In this document: positions 9,815 to 18,945 of the stretch, piece by piece
Layout of the letters: the number at the start of each line of letters is the position of its first letter
How positions within the stretch are numbered: the stretch's first letter is position 1
Source: Taibaiella koreensis
Lineage (GTDB): Bacteria; Bacteroidota; Bacteroidia; Chitinophagales; Chitinophagaceae
Reading direction: 5' to 3'
Assembly (NCBI RefSeq): GCF_003545715.1
Contig: NZ_QVNU01000001.1
Span: forward strand, 1,295,962 to 1,359,961
Length of the DNA stretch: 64,000 nucleotides
The notes under the pieces: model-generated
Told to the model about the DNA's origin: nothing
Database searches by the model: none
Seen by the model: only the letters and a program-made list of their open reading frames with translations
Program-made: the position numbers and the translations under genes

Positions 9815-10711
9815 ATGAAATCCGTCAAGCTATACTATAATCCCACTGCCGGCGAAGGAGCGCATTCGAAGGCAGGGCTGATACAGCATATCAGGGATGC
9901 CGGCTATACGTTTATCAATACACCTGCAAAAAAGGCTGGTGTGGGTACAGTAGAAAAGAAAGTGGATATACTGGCAGTAGCCGGTGGAGACGGAACGGTA
10001 AGGAAGGCTTGCCTGGACCTGCTGCACTTGCCGCTGATGTACAACAGGCCCATAGGCCTACTGGCGCTGGGTACGGCAAATAATATTGCGCTCACCCTTA
10101 AGATAGTTGAAAGTGTGCCCGAAGTGATCCGTTCATGGGACCGGCACAAGCTTAAACGTTTTGACGTGGGCCGTTTGGATGGCCTGTCTTCCTCTGCCTT
10201 TTTTGTAGAAGCATTTGGTTTTGGCATCTTCCCGCGGCTGATGCTGCAAATGAACCACCTGCCAGACGGTATGTCACAGGGTGCAGACGAGGAGCTGCAG
10301 CAAGCCTTCGAGCTGCTGGTGCCCTTGGCACAAAGCTATGAGGCGGTACCTTGTTCCCTGGATCTGGATGGTAAGGCCTATGCAGGCAAGTATATCCTGG
10401 CCGAGGTAATGAATATACGATCGCTGGGGCCACGACTGGTGCTGGCCCCTGGGGCCGATCCGGGCGATGGCCGGTTTGATGTATTGCTGATCCCGGAAAA
10501 ACAGCGGCCGCGGCTGGTGGCTTATATTGAAAAAATAAGCCGGGGTATCAAGGCACGGTTTCCTTTCAGACCTATTAAAGCAAGGCATATATCGATACGA
10601 TGGGAAGGAAAAGACATGCATGTCGACGATAAGGTGATACACAGGTATAAGCCGGCTATGCTGCAGGTAAAGCTGCTTGACGGCATGCTGGATTTCCTCA
10701 CCGGCAGGTGA
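9815..10711 (+). CDS. Diacylglycerol-kinase-like lipid kinase (YegS/DagK family)
   Basis: 298 residues. The catalytic domain has the nucleotide-binding signature GGDGTVRKA and the GTANNIA motif, with an N-terminal YNPTAGEG loop. The C-terminal beta domain runs to the end (VLAPGADPGDGRFDV, HVDDKVIHRYK). It should phosphorylate a lipid such as diacylglycerol or a sphingoid base with ATP at the inner membrane; the substrate cannot be told from sequence. I chose the Met of MKSVKLYYNP because it is where family similarity begins; longer upstream in-frame extensions run through the surE promoter and look non-coding. Confidence 0.9.
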   Translation: MKSVKLYYNPTAGEGAHSKAGLIQHIRDAGYTFINTPAKKAGVGTVEKKVDILAVAGGDGTVRKACLDLLHLPLMYNRPIGLLALGTANNIALTLKIVESVPEVIRSWDRHKLKRFDVGRLDGLSSSAFFVEAFGFGIFPRLMLQMNHLPDGMSQGADEELQQAFELLVPLAQSYEAVPCSLDLDGKAYAGKYILAEVMNIRSLGPRLVLAPGADPGDGRFDVLLIPEKQRPRLVAYIEKISRGIKARFPFRPIKARHISIRWEGKDMHVDDKVIHRYKPAMLQVKLLDGMLDFLTGR

Positions 10712-10726
10712 TCCGGTCAGAGATGT

Positions 10727-11353
10727 TTAGTCTTTGCGCTTCATCGCCCATATCAGTAAGGCATTCTTACCGGGAGGAATGTTCAGCTTTTTGATGATAT
10801 GGCTGCGATGGGTTTCCACCGTCTTTTCAGAGATGAACAGCAAGGCGGCGATCTCCCTGGTGGATTTTTGCTGGCTCACCAGTTCCAGTATCTTTCTTTC
10901 GGCAAATGTAAGCTGCTCCAGCGCCGGGTCCTGCTCTGCCTGTCCGAAGGTAAGGCGCTGCGCCAGGTGCTTGCTGAAGTAAGTGTTGCCGTCCCTTACT
11001 TCCTGGAGGCATTTCTCCATTTCATCCATGGCAAAGTCTTTCAACAGGTAGCCTCTTACATCAAGCTCCCTGGCCCTGTTGAACAACGACAGCTCGCTGT
11101 GCATTGTAAGCAGGATAACTTTTGTTTTCCATGTCTCCTTACTCTGGCTTAATTTCTCCAGGATATCCAGCCCGTTGAGGCCAGGCATACTCATATCCAG
11201 TACGGCAATATGGGGGCGTAGCGCCAGTATCTGGTTGTAGGCTTCAAGACCGTTAGCGCACATGCCAACAACTTCGAAGCCTCTTGCGTTCAGATAAGTT
11301 TGCGTGCCAAGCAGCACTACGGGATGGTCGTCGGCGATCAATACTTTACACAT
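10727..11353 (-). CDS. NarL/FixJ-type response regulator, operon partner of TPR kinase
   Basis: 208 residues. Receiver domain: ADDHPVV, phospho-acceptor Asp in VLDMSMPG, Lys in GYLLKDF. LuxR-type HTH: LTFAERKILELVSQQ, then SEKTVETHRSHIIKKL. Its start overlaps the last codons of the upstream kinase gene (stop at 11346), so the two are translationally coupled and very likely form a cognate pair. An alternative Met six codons upstream (11371) exists. Confidence 0.93.
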   Translation of the reverse strand: MCKVLIADDHPVVLLGTQTYLNARGFEVVGMCANGLEAYNQILALRPHIAVLDMSMPGLNGLDILEKLSQSKETWKTKVILLTMHSELSLFNRARELDVRGYLLKDFAMDEMEKCLQEVRDGNTYFSKHLAQRLTFGQAEQDPALEQLTFAERKILELVSQQKSTREIAALLFISEKTVETHRSHIIKKLNIPPGKNALLIWAMKRKD

Positions 11354-13337
11354 CGGATCGGGGTATTTCAATTTTGATCAAAGTGCCGGCAGGGGAAGAG
11401 CTGATCTCCGTTTTGCCCCGCATGCTTTTACTGCGCTCGGTAAGGCTGAGCAGGCCAAATGCATTGCCACTGTTAAGTACAGATGCTACGTCGAAGCCCG
11501 TCCCGTTATCAATGATCTCGGTAAAGACATAGGCGGCGCTTTCGGTAATGGTAACTTTTGCCGCCTGGGCACGGGCATATTTGACAACGTTGTTCAGGGC
11601 TTCCTGTATCATGCGGAACAGCTGCAGTTCGTGGTTCTTGCTCAGGCTGTTGGTATAGTTAATATCGGCGGTGGTGAAGAGCAGGTTGCGTTCCATCATT
11701 TGGTGGCACACATGCTCTACACTTGGCTTTAGTCCCAATTGATCCAGCATCACGGGGTGCAGGTCGCGGGAGATCATCCTGATCTCGCTGATGATCGCAT
11801 CTATTTTTTCCCGCGCTCCCGCTTGTCCGGGAGGTACCTCTTGCTTGAGCAGCATCAACTCCTGGCTGATACCGTCGTGCAGGTCCCTTGCGATGCGGCT
11901 TCTCTCTTCTTCCGTATTGTGCAGCAACTGCCGGGTAAATTGTTGCTGTTGCGTGGCCTCTTTCTTCTTTCGCTTCAGCTTGACCCTGGTTACCGCAAAG
12001 GCGGCGCCCATACCGCCGGCCAGTAGCAGCGCCAGCAGCAGGCCGTTGAGCGTAGTGCTTCTGTTGATCTCTTTTTGCTGCACCTGTATCTTCAGCTCTT
12101 TCTTTTGGGTCTCGTATTTTGTCTCCAGTTCGGCTACATATTGTTTGTTCTCTTCCCGGGCTTGCAGGCCTTTCAACGAATCGTAGACTTCATAGTTGGC
12201 CAATGCCTCTGCGCTCTTTCCCTGCACATAGAAAGTGTGGTACAGGGTATAGTAGGCATCCCTGGCATTGGCAAAGTTCTTTTCGCTGTAAAAGCGGGGA
12301 ATGTAAGTTTTGATCAGCGCCACCTCGCGGTCTACATTCCTGATCGCGGCATAGGCGGGAGTTGACGCCATTACATAAACACGCTGTCTTTCCGTATCCC
12401 TGGAAAGATCGATGATCTCAACGATCTTGTTGTAATAGAACCGGGCAGTATCGAATTGGTTTGCGGCCAGGTTAATGCCCGCTATGCTGATGTACAGATC
12501 AAATTCGGCATTGGGGTTGCGCACGCCGCTTGCAATAAGTGCCAGCGCTTTGTCATAGTAATATTGTGCCGAATCGTAACGATGCAGGTAACCATATTCC
12601 ACACCGATGCCGGTGTAGCCGATCAACAGATTGGGATATTGTTTTTTTGCCAGAAAGAATACCACTGCCTTCTCTTTCATCGCTATCGACTTCTGATATT
12701 CACCCATGCTGGAAAATACCGTGCCGTAATTGGCATAGTTCGCGGCCAGGCTGATACTGTCCCTTAGCTTCTCACACAATGCTATTGTTTTGGTGTAGTG
12801 ATCGGCGGCAGCCTTAAGGTCGCCTGTTTGTACCATCAGCTGACCCATAAGCGAGTGATAGGAGCGGGCTGTAGTATCGTTCATTTTAGGGTTGGCTATC
12901 CGTATGGCAACCAGTATGCGGCTGGCCGAATCTGTCTCTCTGCGGGCGTAGATGAAATACGCAGCGATAGCCAGCAGCGCTTTGTTACGCTGGATAGGCC
13001 TCAAGGCAGGCGCTCGTGATAGTTCGCGAAAAAAGGGCAGCACCAGCTCTTCTGTTTGCTGATTGCCATAGGCCAGGTTAAAAAGGTCTTCGATCAGGAT
13101 ATTGGCCATTGCGCTGCGACAGGGAGGGGGCGCTTGCAGATAGAAACGCTTTGATGCTTCGGCCAGCTGTCCGGCATCGGTTGCCTGTTCTTTCAGTAAG
13201 CGGTATCGGCGCATAAGGCTGGTGTCACAGTCCGCCGTCTTATGAGCGCCCGGGGCAAACCGGTTACTCCGGGGCTGGCAGGCGGCCAGCAGCAGGATGC
13301 ACAGCAAGCTGCACAGGCAACATTTCCCCGGCTTCAT
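11346..13337 (-). CDS. TPR-containing lipoprotein/membrane histidine kinase (HisKA_3)
   Basis: 663 residues. The N-terminus is a lipoprotein-type signal (LLCILLLAACQPRS, Cys near residue 20). Several tetratricopeptide repeats fill residues of about 130-400 (DLKAAADHYTKTIALCEK, GEYQKSIAMKEKAVVFF, YDSAQYYYDKALAL). A coiled coil and one membrane helix (LNGLLLALLLAGGMGAAF) follow, then a HisKA_3 dimerisation domain with phospho-His in IARDLHDGISQE (about residue 485) and a HATPase (ALNNVVKYARAQ, DNGTGFD, FGLLSLTERS). It is of the NarX/DesK type that pairs with NarL regulators, encoded next with overlapping ends. The signal sensed by the periplasmic TPR region is unknown. Confidence 0.93.
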   Translation of the reverse strand: MKPGKCCLCSLLCILLLAACQPRSNRFAPGAHKTADCDTSLMRRYRLLKEQATDAGQLAEASKRFYLQAPPPCRSAMANILIEDLFNLAYGNQQTEELVLPFFRELSRAPALRPIQRNKALLAIAAYFIYARRETDSASRILVAIRIANPKMNDTTARSYHSLMGQLMVQTGDLKAAADHYTKTIALCEKLRDSISLAANYANYGTVFSSMGEYQKSIAMKEKAVVFFLAKKQYPNLLIGYTGIGVEYGYLHRYDSAQYYYDKALALIASGVRNPNAEFDLYISIAGINLAANQFDTARFYYNKIVEIIDLSRDTERQRVYVMASTPAYAAIRNVDREVALIKTYIPRFYSEKNFANARDAYYTLYHTFYVQGKSAEALANYEVYDSLKGLQAREENKQYVAELETKYETQKKELKIQVQQKEINRSTTLNGLLLALLLAGGMGAAFAVTRVKLKRKKKEATQQQQFTRQLLHNTEEERSRIARDLHDGISQELMLLKQEVPPGQAGAREKIDAIISEIRMISRDLHPVMLDQLGLKPSVEHVCHQMMERNLLFTTADINYTNSLSKNHELQLFRMIQEALNNVVKYARAQAAKVTITESAAYVFTEIIDNGTGFDVASVLNSGNAFGLLSLTERSKSMRGKTEISSSPAGTLIKIEIPRSDV

Positions 13338-13365
13338 ATAGGTTCACTTATTGGTTAATGGTGCG

Positions 13366-13396
13366 CAAACATATCGCCAATTCCTGACAAAATCAA
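13366..13396 (-). promoter_or_regulatory. Candidate promoter of the TPR kinase-regulator operon
   Basis: On the minus strand a TTG (13394-13396) is followed 20 bp later by TATGTTTG (13366-13373), an exact match to the Bacteroidota TAnnTTTG -7 element with the right spacing. The implied start leaves about 20 bp before the ATG at 13337. Confidence 0.55.
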
Positions 13397-13479
13397 GGTT
13401 AACCCTTATTTTCTGTTAAATTTTTGGTCTTTAATTGGAAATGAATAAAGGACTATTTTATGAACAACGCTTTGCGTAT

Positions 13480-14313
13480 TTAAAATAACCTCAATTGCCC
13501 GGTCGGCACAGGCTCCGGTGCCGCGACAGCACAGGTTGCAGAAGCCCTGGCATGGATGGCGTAAAGGGGAAGCTCCTGGTGCCGGGGGGCGACTTCGATG
13601 TGTGTATCGCCGCTTTGGTTGCGAAAAAGCGGTAATACCAGGTTAGGGTCATTATTGTCGGCCGACAAATGGGAGAGGAATAAATGGCTCAGGTAACTGG
13701 CTCTGTAGCCCAGGAACAGTTCCAGAGCCTGTGCGTTGGATAAATGGCCTTTGCCGCCCCGTATCCTGTTTTTAAGATGCCAGGGATAGCGTCCCTGCTG
13801 CAGCATGTGCTCATCATAATTGGTTTCCAGGAAAGCGGCATGGCATTGCCCGAAGAAGAAGCGCAGCTCGTCGCATACCTGGCCGATATCGGTAAAAACG
13901 CCAATGCGCACATTGTTGCTTTCGAGCAGGAAGCTGTGCGGTTCTGCAGCATCGTGATGCTTGATGAAGGGGATGATGTTAAAGCTGCCGATCGGGACCG
14001 GTTGCCGGTGACGGAAGGTTTTTACAAGTTCCCCGTCGAGGCGTAGCCGGGAATGGCGAAGGGTTTCGGAGGTGATGTATACCGGCAAGCGGTACCGGGA
14101 TGAGAGCGTTTCCAGTCCCCTGATATGATCGCCATGTTCGTGTGAAATAAATATTGCTTTTACATGGTCCATGCGCAGTCCCAGCCGGCGCATTCTCTTT
14201 TCCGTCTCCCGGCAGGACAGGCCTGCATCTACCAATATGGCCTCCCGGCCGTCGCCGATATAATAGCAGTTCCCGTTGCTGCCCGAATTCAGGGAAGTGA
14301 CCCACAAGCTCAT
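13480..14313 (-). CDS. MBL-fold metallohydrolase (YycJ/WalJ-like)
   Basis: 277 residues. The metallo-beta-lactamase motif SHEHGDHI (HxHxDH) lies at about residues 60-67, with GSNGNCYYIG and VDAGLSCRETEKR upstream and HLSNAQALELF and LFLSHLSADNN downstream, as in YycJ/WalJ proteins. These are cytoplasmic metal-dependent hydrolases, some acting as 5' exonucleases. I chose the Met of MSLWVTSLNSGSNG; upstream in-frame residues lie over the neighbouring VOC gene and look non-coding. Confidence 0.9.
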   Translation of the reverse strand: MSLWVTSLNSGSNGNCYYIGDGREAILVDAGLSCRETEKRMRRLGLRMDHVKAIFISHEHGDHIRGLETLSSRYRLPVYITSETLRHSRLRLDGELVKTFRHRQPVPIGSFNIIPFIKHHDAAEPHSFLLESNNVRIGVFTDIGQVCDELRFFFGQCHAAFLETNYDEHMLQQGRYPWHLKNRIRGGKGHLSNAQALELFLGYRASYLSHLFLSHLSADNNDPNLVLPLFRNQSGDTHIEVAPRHQELPLYAIHARASATCAVAAPEPVPTGQLRLF

Positions 14314-14365
14314 CTGCTGCAAAGTAACGAAATAATCCTGTGCTCCCGGGAACGGCTGCGGCCCG

Positions 14366-15028
14366 TCAGTCCTGCCCCAGGGAGAGCTCGTGCAGCTGGC
14401 CCTTGTCGTTGCGCAAGGTGAGGGCAAGCGGGAAGCCGGCAGCTTCGATCGTGGTAGGAAACCAGTGTCGACCGCGTGCTACCAGGATCAGCAGACCATG
14501 ATCGTCGCCCATGACCGTGAAGTTATCCTGCGGTGGCTGCTTGCTGAAAAGCGGGAGATCGTACTGCCCGGTGATCCCGGCGGCCAGGGCAGGAACATTG
14601 TCCGTTACAAGGCCGGCCTCGCTGATGCAGCAGATGCGGCTGGCATCAAAAGGTATTTCTTCTGCATTGTCAAGGCCGCGGCGCACGATGTATTCGAGAA
14701 TGTTGCCATTGTTATCGTAGAAATAAAAAGCACCGGCGCTCCAATGCGCAAAATCGGCAATGGGATTGCCATCGGGCAGGCTCAGGATCGACGTTTTGCC
14801 GGCCATCTGTGCCAGTGCCTCCTGCAGTTTATTGGCCGGGATCGTAAAAGCAAAATGGTAAACAGGGTGGGGAATGGCGGAATGCCGGAATACCAGCCTG
14901 GTGCTGCCCGCTTCAAAGGTGATCTCTTCGTCGCTTCGGTCCAATACTTTAAGGCCGGGTACCTCCCGGTAAAAACGTTCTGTGGCTGCGATATCGTTCG
15001 TTAGCAATTGAAGCCGGAGGATGTGCAT
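14366..15028 (-). CDS. VOC-family (glyoxalase/bleomycin-resistance fold) protein
   Basis: 220 residues with an N-terminal vicinal-oxygen-chelate module: LLTNDIAATERFYREVPGLKV, VYHFAFTIP, and FYFYDNNGNILEYIVRR with the metal-ligand Glu. The C-terminal part (VPALAAGITGQYDLPLF onward) resembles a second, degenerate VOC half. The substrate is unknown. It ends about 50 bp before the MBL gene on the same strand and may be co-transcribed with it. Confidence 0.85.
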   Translation of the reverse strand: MHILRLQLLTNDIAATERFYREVPGLKVLDRSDEEITFEAGSTRLVFRHSAIPHPVYHFAFTIPANKLQEALAQMAGKTSILSLPDGNPIADFAHWSAGAFYFYDNNGNILEYIVRRGLDNAEEIPFDASRICCISEAGLVTDNVPALAAGITGQYDLPLFSKQPPQDNFTVMGDDHGLLILVARGRHWFPTTIEAAGFPLALTLRNDKGQLHELSLGQD

Positions 15029-15135
15029 GTGCTGTTGGAAATGGTTGCTGCAAAATTCAGCCCTTCCGTTCGCGGGGCCAACATTTTTTGACTATGCCGG
15101 TATCGTATTTGTTTTTTCCTTTACTTTGCAGTCGC

Positions 15136-15225
15136 ATGTCTGCACAACTATTCATATCGATCGCTTCACCGGCAACAACTGCCGCTTATTATTATGCTTA
15201 TTTCACCTGCTACGGTTCGGAATAA
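15136..15225 (+). CDS. Tyr/Phe-rich attenuator leader peptide
   Basis: A 29-codon reading frame, ATG at 15136 and TAA at 15223. Near its end it encodes AAYYYAYFTCYGSE: five Tyr and one Phe within nine residues. It lies directly before a terminator hairpin and 100 bp before phenylalanine 4-hydroxylase. This is the layout of a ribosome-stalling leader peptide. With Tyr codons dominating, uncharged tRNA-Tyr should stall the ribosome, prevent termination and raise synthesis of the enzyme that makes Tyr from Phe. The frame and hairpins are seen directly; the regulatory role is inferred from classical attenuation. Confidence 0.8.
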   Translation: MSAQLFISIASPATTAAYYYAYFTCYGSE

Positions 15226-15283
15226 GGAGGCTTGATATATACCTGATTGAAGCCCGGTTCCGAAGAGGAACCGGGCTTTTTTT
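15216..15283 (+). promoter_or_regulatory. Attenuator: mutually exclusive antiterminator and terminator
   Basis: The terminator is a perfect 11-bp stem (15251-15261 with 15267-15277), 5-nt loop, then a run of seven T. Its 5' arm can instead pair upstream: TTCGGAA (15216-15222) is exactly complementary to TTCCGAA (15258-15264), and GGCTT (15229-15233) to AAGCC (15250-15254). TTCGGAA overlaps the last leader codons. A ribosome reaching the leader stop would cover it and let the terminator form; one stalled at the Tyr codons (15188-15212) would leave it free. Confidence 0.8.
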
Positions 15284-15325
15284 ATTTGTCTTTTTTTTCA
15301 AAAAACATCTTTCAAAACAAAAATT

Positions 15326-16081
15326 ATGAGAAACAAACCCCTGGAGCAGGTGTACAGCAATTACACCGAAGAAGACTTTGAAGTATGGGCCTTATTGTTC
15401 CGTCGGCAGATGGATCACCTGCAGCAACATGCCAGCAAGCTGTACCTGGATGCGATCGATCGCATCGGGTTCAGCGCCGGCAAGATCCCGGACTTTGCCG
15501 AGACCAATAAGGTACTGCAGGCTGCTACAGGCTGGCAGCTGTGCGTAGCGCCGGAACTGGTGCCGCAGGATGAATTTTTCAGGCTTCTGTCGCAAAGGAT
15601 ATTCCCGGCCACCTGCTGGCTGCGCACTATGGCGGAGCTGGATTACCTCGAAGAGCCCGATATGTTCCACGATGTGTTTGGGCACGCTCCTTTGCTGATG
15701 GAGCCGGCCTATGCTACTTTTATGGAAGCCTTCGGCCAGCTGGCGCTGCAGTGGCTGGATCATCCCGGGGCCCTGGAGCAGTTGTCGGCGGTATACTGGT
15801 TTACGGTAGAATTCGGTCTGCTGCGGGAAGAGAATGAGGTGAAAGTATTCGGCGCCGGTATCCTTTCTTCGGTAGGCGAGACCCGGCATGCGCTGAGCGA
15901 TATGCCAGCTAAATTTTCCTTCGACATGCGCCGCATGATGCAGACCGGTTACCGTACCGATATACTGCAGGACAAATACTTTGTGATCGATTCGTTCGCG
16001 CAGCTATGCCGGGCGCTCCCTGTGCTGGAAGCCTCGCTCAAGGCCTTGTCTGCAACGGTAGAGACATTTGCTGTGCTCTGA
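15326..16081 (+). CDS. phhA: Phenylalanine 4-monooxygenase
   Basis: 251 residues, the compact bacterial catalytic-domain form with no ACT regulatory domain. The iron ligands are visible: the two His of FHDVFGHAPLL and the Glu of YWFTVEFGLL. It hydroxylates Phe to Tyr using tetrahydropterin and O2 in the cytoplasm. Transcription should pass through the upstream Tyr-codon attenuator, which suggests the enzyme is used here for Tyr supply and not only for Phe breakdown. The neighbouring topoisomerase gene is probably separate. Confidence 0.95.
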   Translation: MRNKPLEQVYSNYTEEDFEVWALLFRRQMDHLQQHASKLYLDAIDRIGFSAGKIPDFAETNKVLQAATGWQLCVAPELVPQDEFFRLLSQRIFPATCWLRTMAELDYLEEPDMFHDVFGHAPLLMEPAYATFMEAFGQLALQWLDHPGALEQLSAVYWFTVEFGLLREENEVKVFGAGILSSVGETRHALSDMPAKFSFDMRRMMQTGYRTDILQDKYFVIDSFAQLCRALPVLEASLKALSATVETFAVL

Positions 16082-16162
16082 CGAGTTTTGCACATTCGAC
16101 GGGCCGGCGCCCTATGCCCGGCGGAATTGACGCATCTTTGCAGCACAGGAAATTTTGAATGA

Positions 16163-18286
16163 ATGATGAAAGTATGCATTGCCGAAAAGCCCAGCGTTGC
16201 CCGCGACATTGCGGAAGTGCTGGGCGCCAGGCAACGTAAAGACGGCTACTATGAAGGCAACGGATACCAGGTGACCTGGACCTTCGGACATTTCTGCACC
16301 CTCAAGGAGCCGCATGATTATCATGAGCAATGGCGCTACTGGCGTCTTGAGGACCTGCCGATGATCCCCTCGGGCTTCGGTATTAAGCTGATCGACAACA
16401 CCGGCGTTAAAAAGCAATTTGCCGTTATTGAACACCTGGTGCAGCATTGCGAAGAGGTGATCAATTGCGGGGATGCCGGCCAGGAAGGCGAGCTGATCCA
16501 GCGCTGGGTATTGCTAAAGGCCAGGTGCACCGTGCCGGTAAAGCGGCTGTGGATATCGTCGCTTACTGAACAGGCCATCCGGCAAGGATTTCAGCAGCTT
16601 AAAGAAGGTGACCAGTACAATAATCTGTACGCAGCGGGAAGCGCGCGCGCCATAGGCGATTGGCTGCTGGGTATGAATGCCACGCGGCTGTTCACCAAGA
16701 AATTTGCCCGGGACAAGACCGTGCTTTCTATAGGCCGTGTACAAACGCCGACGCTTGCCATGATCGTCCAACGGCAAAAAGAGATCAACGCCTTTGTCGC
16801 AGAAGAATACTGGGAGTTGAAGACCCTATATAAAGCGGTGGAGTTCACTGCGGCAATAGACCGTATCCGCAATGAAGAGAAAGCCGCCCGGGGGCTGGCT
16901 TACCTGCAGCAGCATCTCTTCGAGATCACGTCGGCAGAGATCAAGGAGGGTAAGGAAGGCAACCCGCGCCTGTTCGATCTCACGGCCTTGCAGGTGGAAG
17001 CTAATAAAAAATACGGCTATGCTGCTGAAGATACCCTGAAGCATATCCAGAACCTGTATGAGAAAAAGCTGGTGACCTATCCCAGGGTAGACACGACTTA
17101 TCTTTCCGAAGATCTGCATCCGAAGATCCCGGGTATCCTGCAAAACATGATCCACTATGCGCCCTTGACCGCCCCCTTGCTTATGGCGCCTATCCCTAAG
17201 CTGAAAACCGTATTCGACGACAAGAAAGTAACGGACCACCATGCGATCATACCGACGGAGATACCCCCTACCGGTCTGAGCCTACCCGAAGAAAAGCGGG
17301 TGTATGATCTGGTCGCCAGGCGGTTTATCGCGGTCTTTTATCCCGAATGTAAAGTATCGAATACCACAGTGATGGGCAAGGTAGGTACCGTGCCCTTTAA
17401 AGCTACAGGCAGACAGATATTGGAGCCCGGGTGGCGGGAGGTCTATGCGCAGGACAAACAGAAGGAAGAAGGCACGGAAGAAGAGAAAGTAATGCCTGCG
17501 TTTACCGTAGGCGAAACGGGACCGCATGAGCCCCGTATCCATAAAGGAAAGACCACGGCACCGAAAGCTTATACCGAAGCGACATTGCTTCGCGCCATGG
17601 AAACAGCGGGCAAGCAGGTGGAAGAGGAAGAGATGCGGGAGCTGCTGAAGGATAATGGCATCGGCCGGCCATCGACCCGGGCCAATATTATAGAGACCCT
17701 TTTCCGTAGAAAATATATAGAGAAGCGAAAGAAAAATCTATATGCCACGCAAACGGGCATGGACCTTATCGATACCATACAGAACGAGCTGTTGAAGAGC
17801 CCGGAGCTCACCGGCGTATGGGAGCGCAAGTTGCGCCTGATCGAGAAAGGGGAATACGACCCGGCATTATTCAAGCAGGAGTTGATCGGCATGGTGACGG
17901 AGCTGACGCAGGAAGTGAAGGCCAGCCAGGAACGCTTGATCACCGTGACCGAAGCCAAGACCGTACCAGCTGAAGCGGCGGAAGACAAACCTAAAAAGGT
18001 AAAAGCGACAAAGGCCCCTGTAGTGCTGACGGAAATGGATTGTCCTAAATGTAAGTTGCATAAAATAGTAAAAGGCAGGACGGCTTACGGGTGCCCGGAT
18101 TTTACCGGTTGCGCCTTCAAGGTCCCGTTTGAGGTCTTTGGCAAAAAGCTGAGCGAAAAGCATATTGCCGATCTGTTGACAAATGGAAAGACCGCTAAGA
18201 TCAAGGGCCTGCTTGCTGGTCCGCAAGGGGAGGCAATAGAAGGGAAGCTGGCACTGGACGGACAATTTTTCTTAAAGCTGGTATAA
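16163..18286 (+). CDS. topB: DNA topoisomerase III (type IA)
   Basis: About 707 residues. The Toprim domain is N-terminal (MKVCIAEKPSVARDIAEVLG, and the acidic motif CGDAGQEGELIQRW). The catalytic Tyr is in LVTYPRVDTTYL, around residue 305. The type IA fold follows (TDHHAIIPTE, GIGRPSTRANIIETL). The C-terminus carries an acidic/lysine-rich linker and a short zinc-ribbon-like region (DCPKCKLHKI, GCPDFTGC) and a final TopB C-terminal repeat. It relaxes and decatenates DNA during replication and recombination. Two adjacent ATG codons (16163 and 16166) are both possible starts. Confidence 0.95.
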   Translation: MMKVCIAEKPSVARDIAEVLGARQRKDGYYEGNGYQVTWTFGHFCTLKEPHDYHEQWRYWRLEDLPMIPSGFGIKLIDNTGVKKQFAVIEHLVQHCEEVINCGDAGQEGELIQRWVLLKARCTVPVKRLWISSLTEQAIRQGFQQLKEGDQYNNLYAAGSARAIGDWLLGMNATRLFTKKFARDKTVLSIGRVQTPTLAMIVQRQKEINAFVAEEYWELKTLYKAVEFTAAIDRIRNEEKAARGLAYLQQHLFEITSAEIKEGKEGNPRLFDLTALQVEANKKYGYAAEDTLKHIQNLYEKKLVTYPRVDTTYLSEDLHPKIPGILQNMIHYAPLTAPLLMAPIPKLKTVFDDKKVTDHHAIIPTEIPPTGLSLPEEKRVYDLVARRFIAVFYPECKVSNTTVMGKVGTVPFKATGRQILEPGWREVYAQDKQKEEGTEEEKVMPAFTVGETGPHEPRIHKGKTTAPKAYTEATLLRAMETAGKQVEEEEMRELLKDNGIGRPSTRANIIETLFRRKYIEKRKKNLYATQTGMDLIDTIQNELLKSPELTGVWERKLRLIEKGEYDPALFKQELIGMVTELTQEVKASQERLITVTEAKTVPAEAAEDKPKKVKATKAPVVLTEMDCPKCKLHKIVKGRTAYGCPDFTGCAFKVPFEVFGKKLSEKHIADLLTNGKTAKIKGLLAGPQGEAIEGKLALDGQFFLKLV

Positions 18287-18945
18287 GATACTGCATCACT
18301 ATCCGGGTAGGAGAGACACTGGCCGGATAGGCTCAATACAGTTGCTGCGTGTTGCCTGGGCAATATTTTACGGCCGTCCTTTATCTTCGGTGAGAAGAAT
18401 GCGACTTGCCCAATGGTGGGAGTATTTGTTTTTTTATTTTTAAACAGTGTAAATAAAAGTATTTGAAAAAAATATTATTTTAAACAAATAATAAACGCAT
18501 CCTTGCAACGTTTTTATCAGGTAGACCTCAACGGCTACCTTTTTTTGTACATGATCCCCTATGACCGGGAAATAGGAATCCGCTTGGCTCTTCCAATGAT
18601 CTGCTCCAACGAATGAGATACTTGCGGCGATTGCCGGCGGGTATACTTTAATTTTTTTGCCGGGCTTTATGGCAACGCCGCAGATTGGCGCTCCCTCCGG
18701 TTAGTTTTGCTGCATAGAATAAACATAGATCACCTTGTTAATACCTATCCTATGACCGCTATCCCTTCTGCTCCCTAGTATCCCCGGCTTCTGACGGAAC
18801 AACGGCCTTTTTTGCTATAAAGTGTCCGTTAAAGGCTCCTGGCTCACAGGCGCATAACGGCAGTAATCGCTGCCGGTAAGGCTTGCTGTATGCCTGTTAA
18901 ACGGAGTTTCGATCAATAAAATCCTTGTAATTCATAAAAAAATCC
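18287..18945. other. Long intergenic region upstream of the Tc toxin operon
   Basis: 659 bp without a credible gene. It holds an AT-rich stretch (18420-18500), a terminator-like hairpin (18519-18546) and, at 18702-18709, TAGTTTTG, an exact TAnnTTTG -7 match with no well-placed TTG. If that is the promoter, the tail-fibre/Tc mRNA has an untranslated leader of over 200 bases. Confidence 0.4.
18519..18546 (+). terminator. Rho-independent terminator-like hairpin
   Basis: A 6-bp stem AGGTAG/CTACCT with a 10-nt loop runs directly into seven T (18540-18546). It is 230 bp past topB, so it may end topB transcription or a short leader RNA in front of the toxin genes. Confidence 0.5.
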
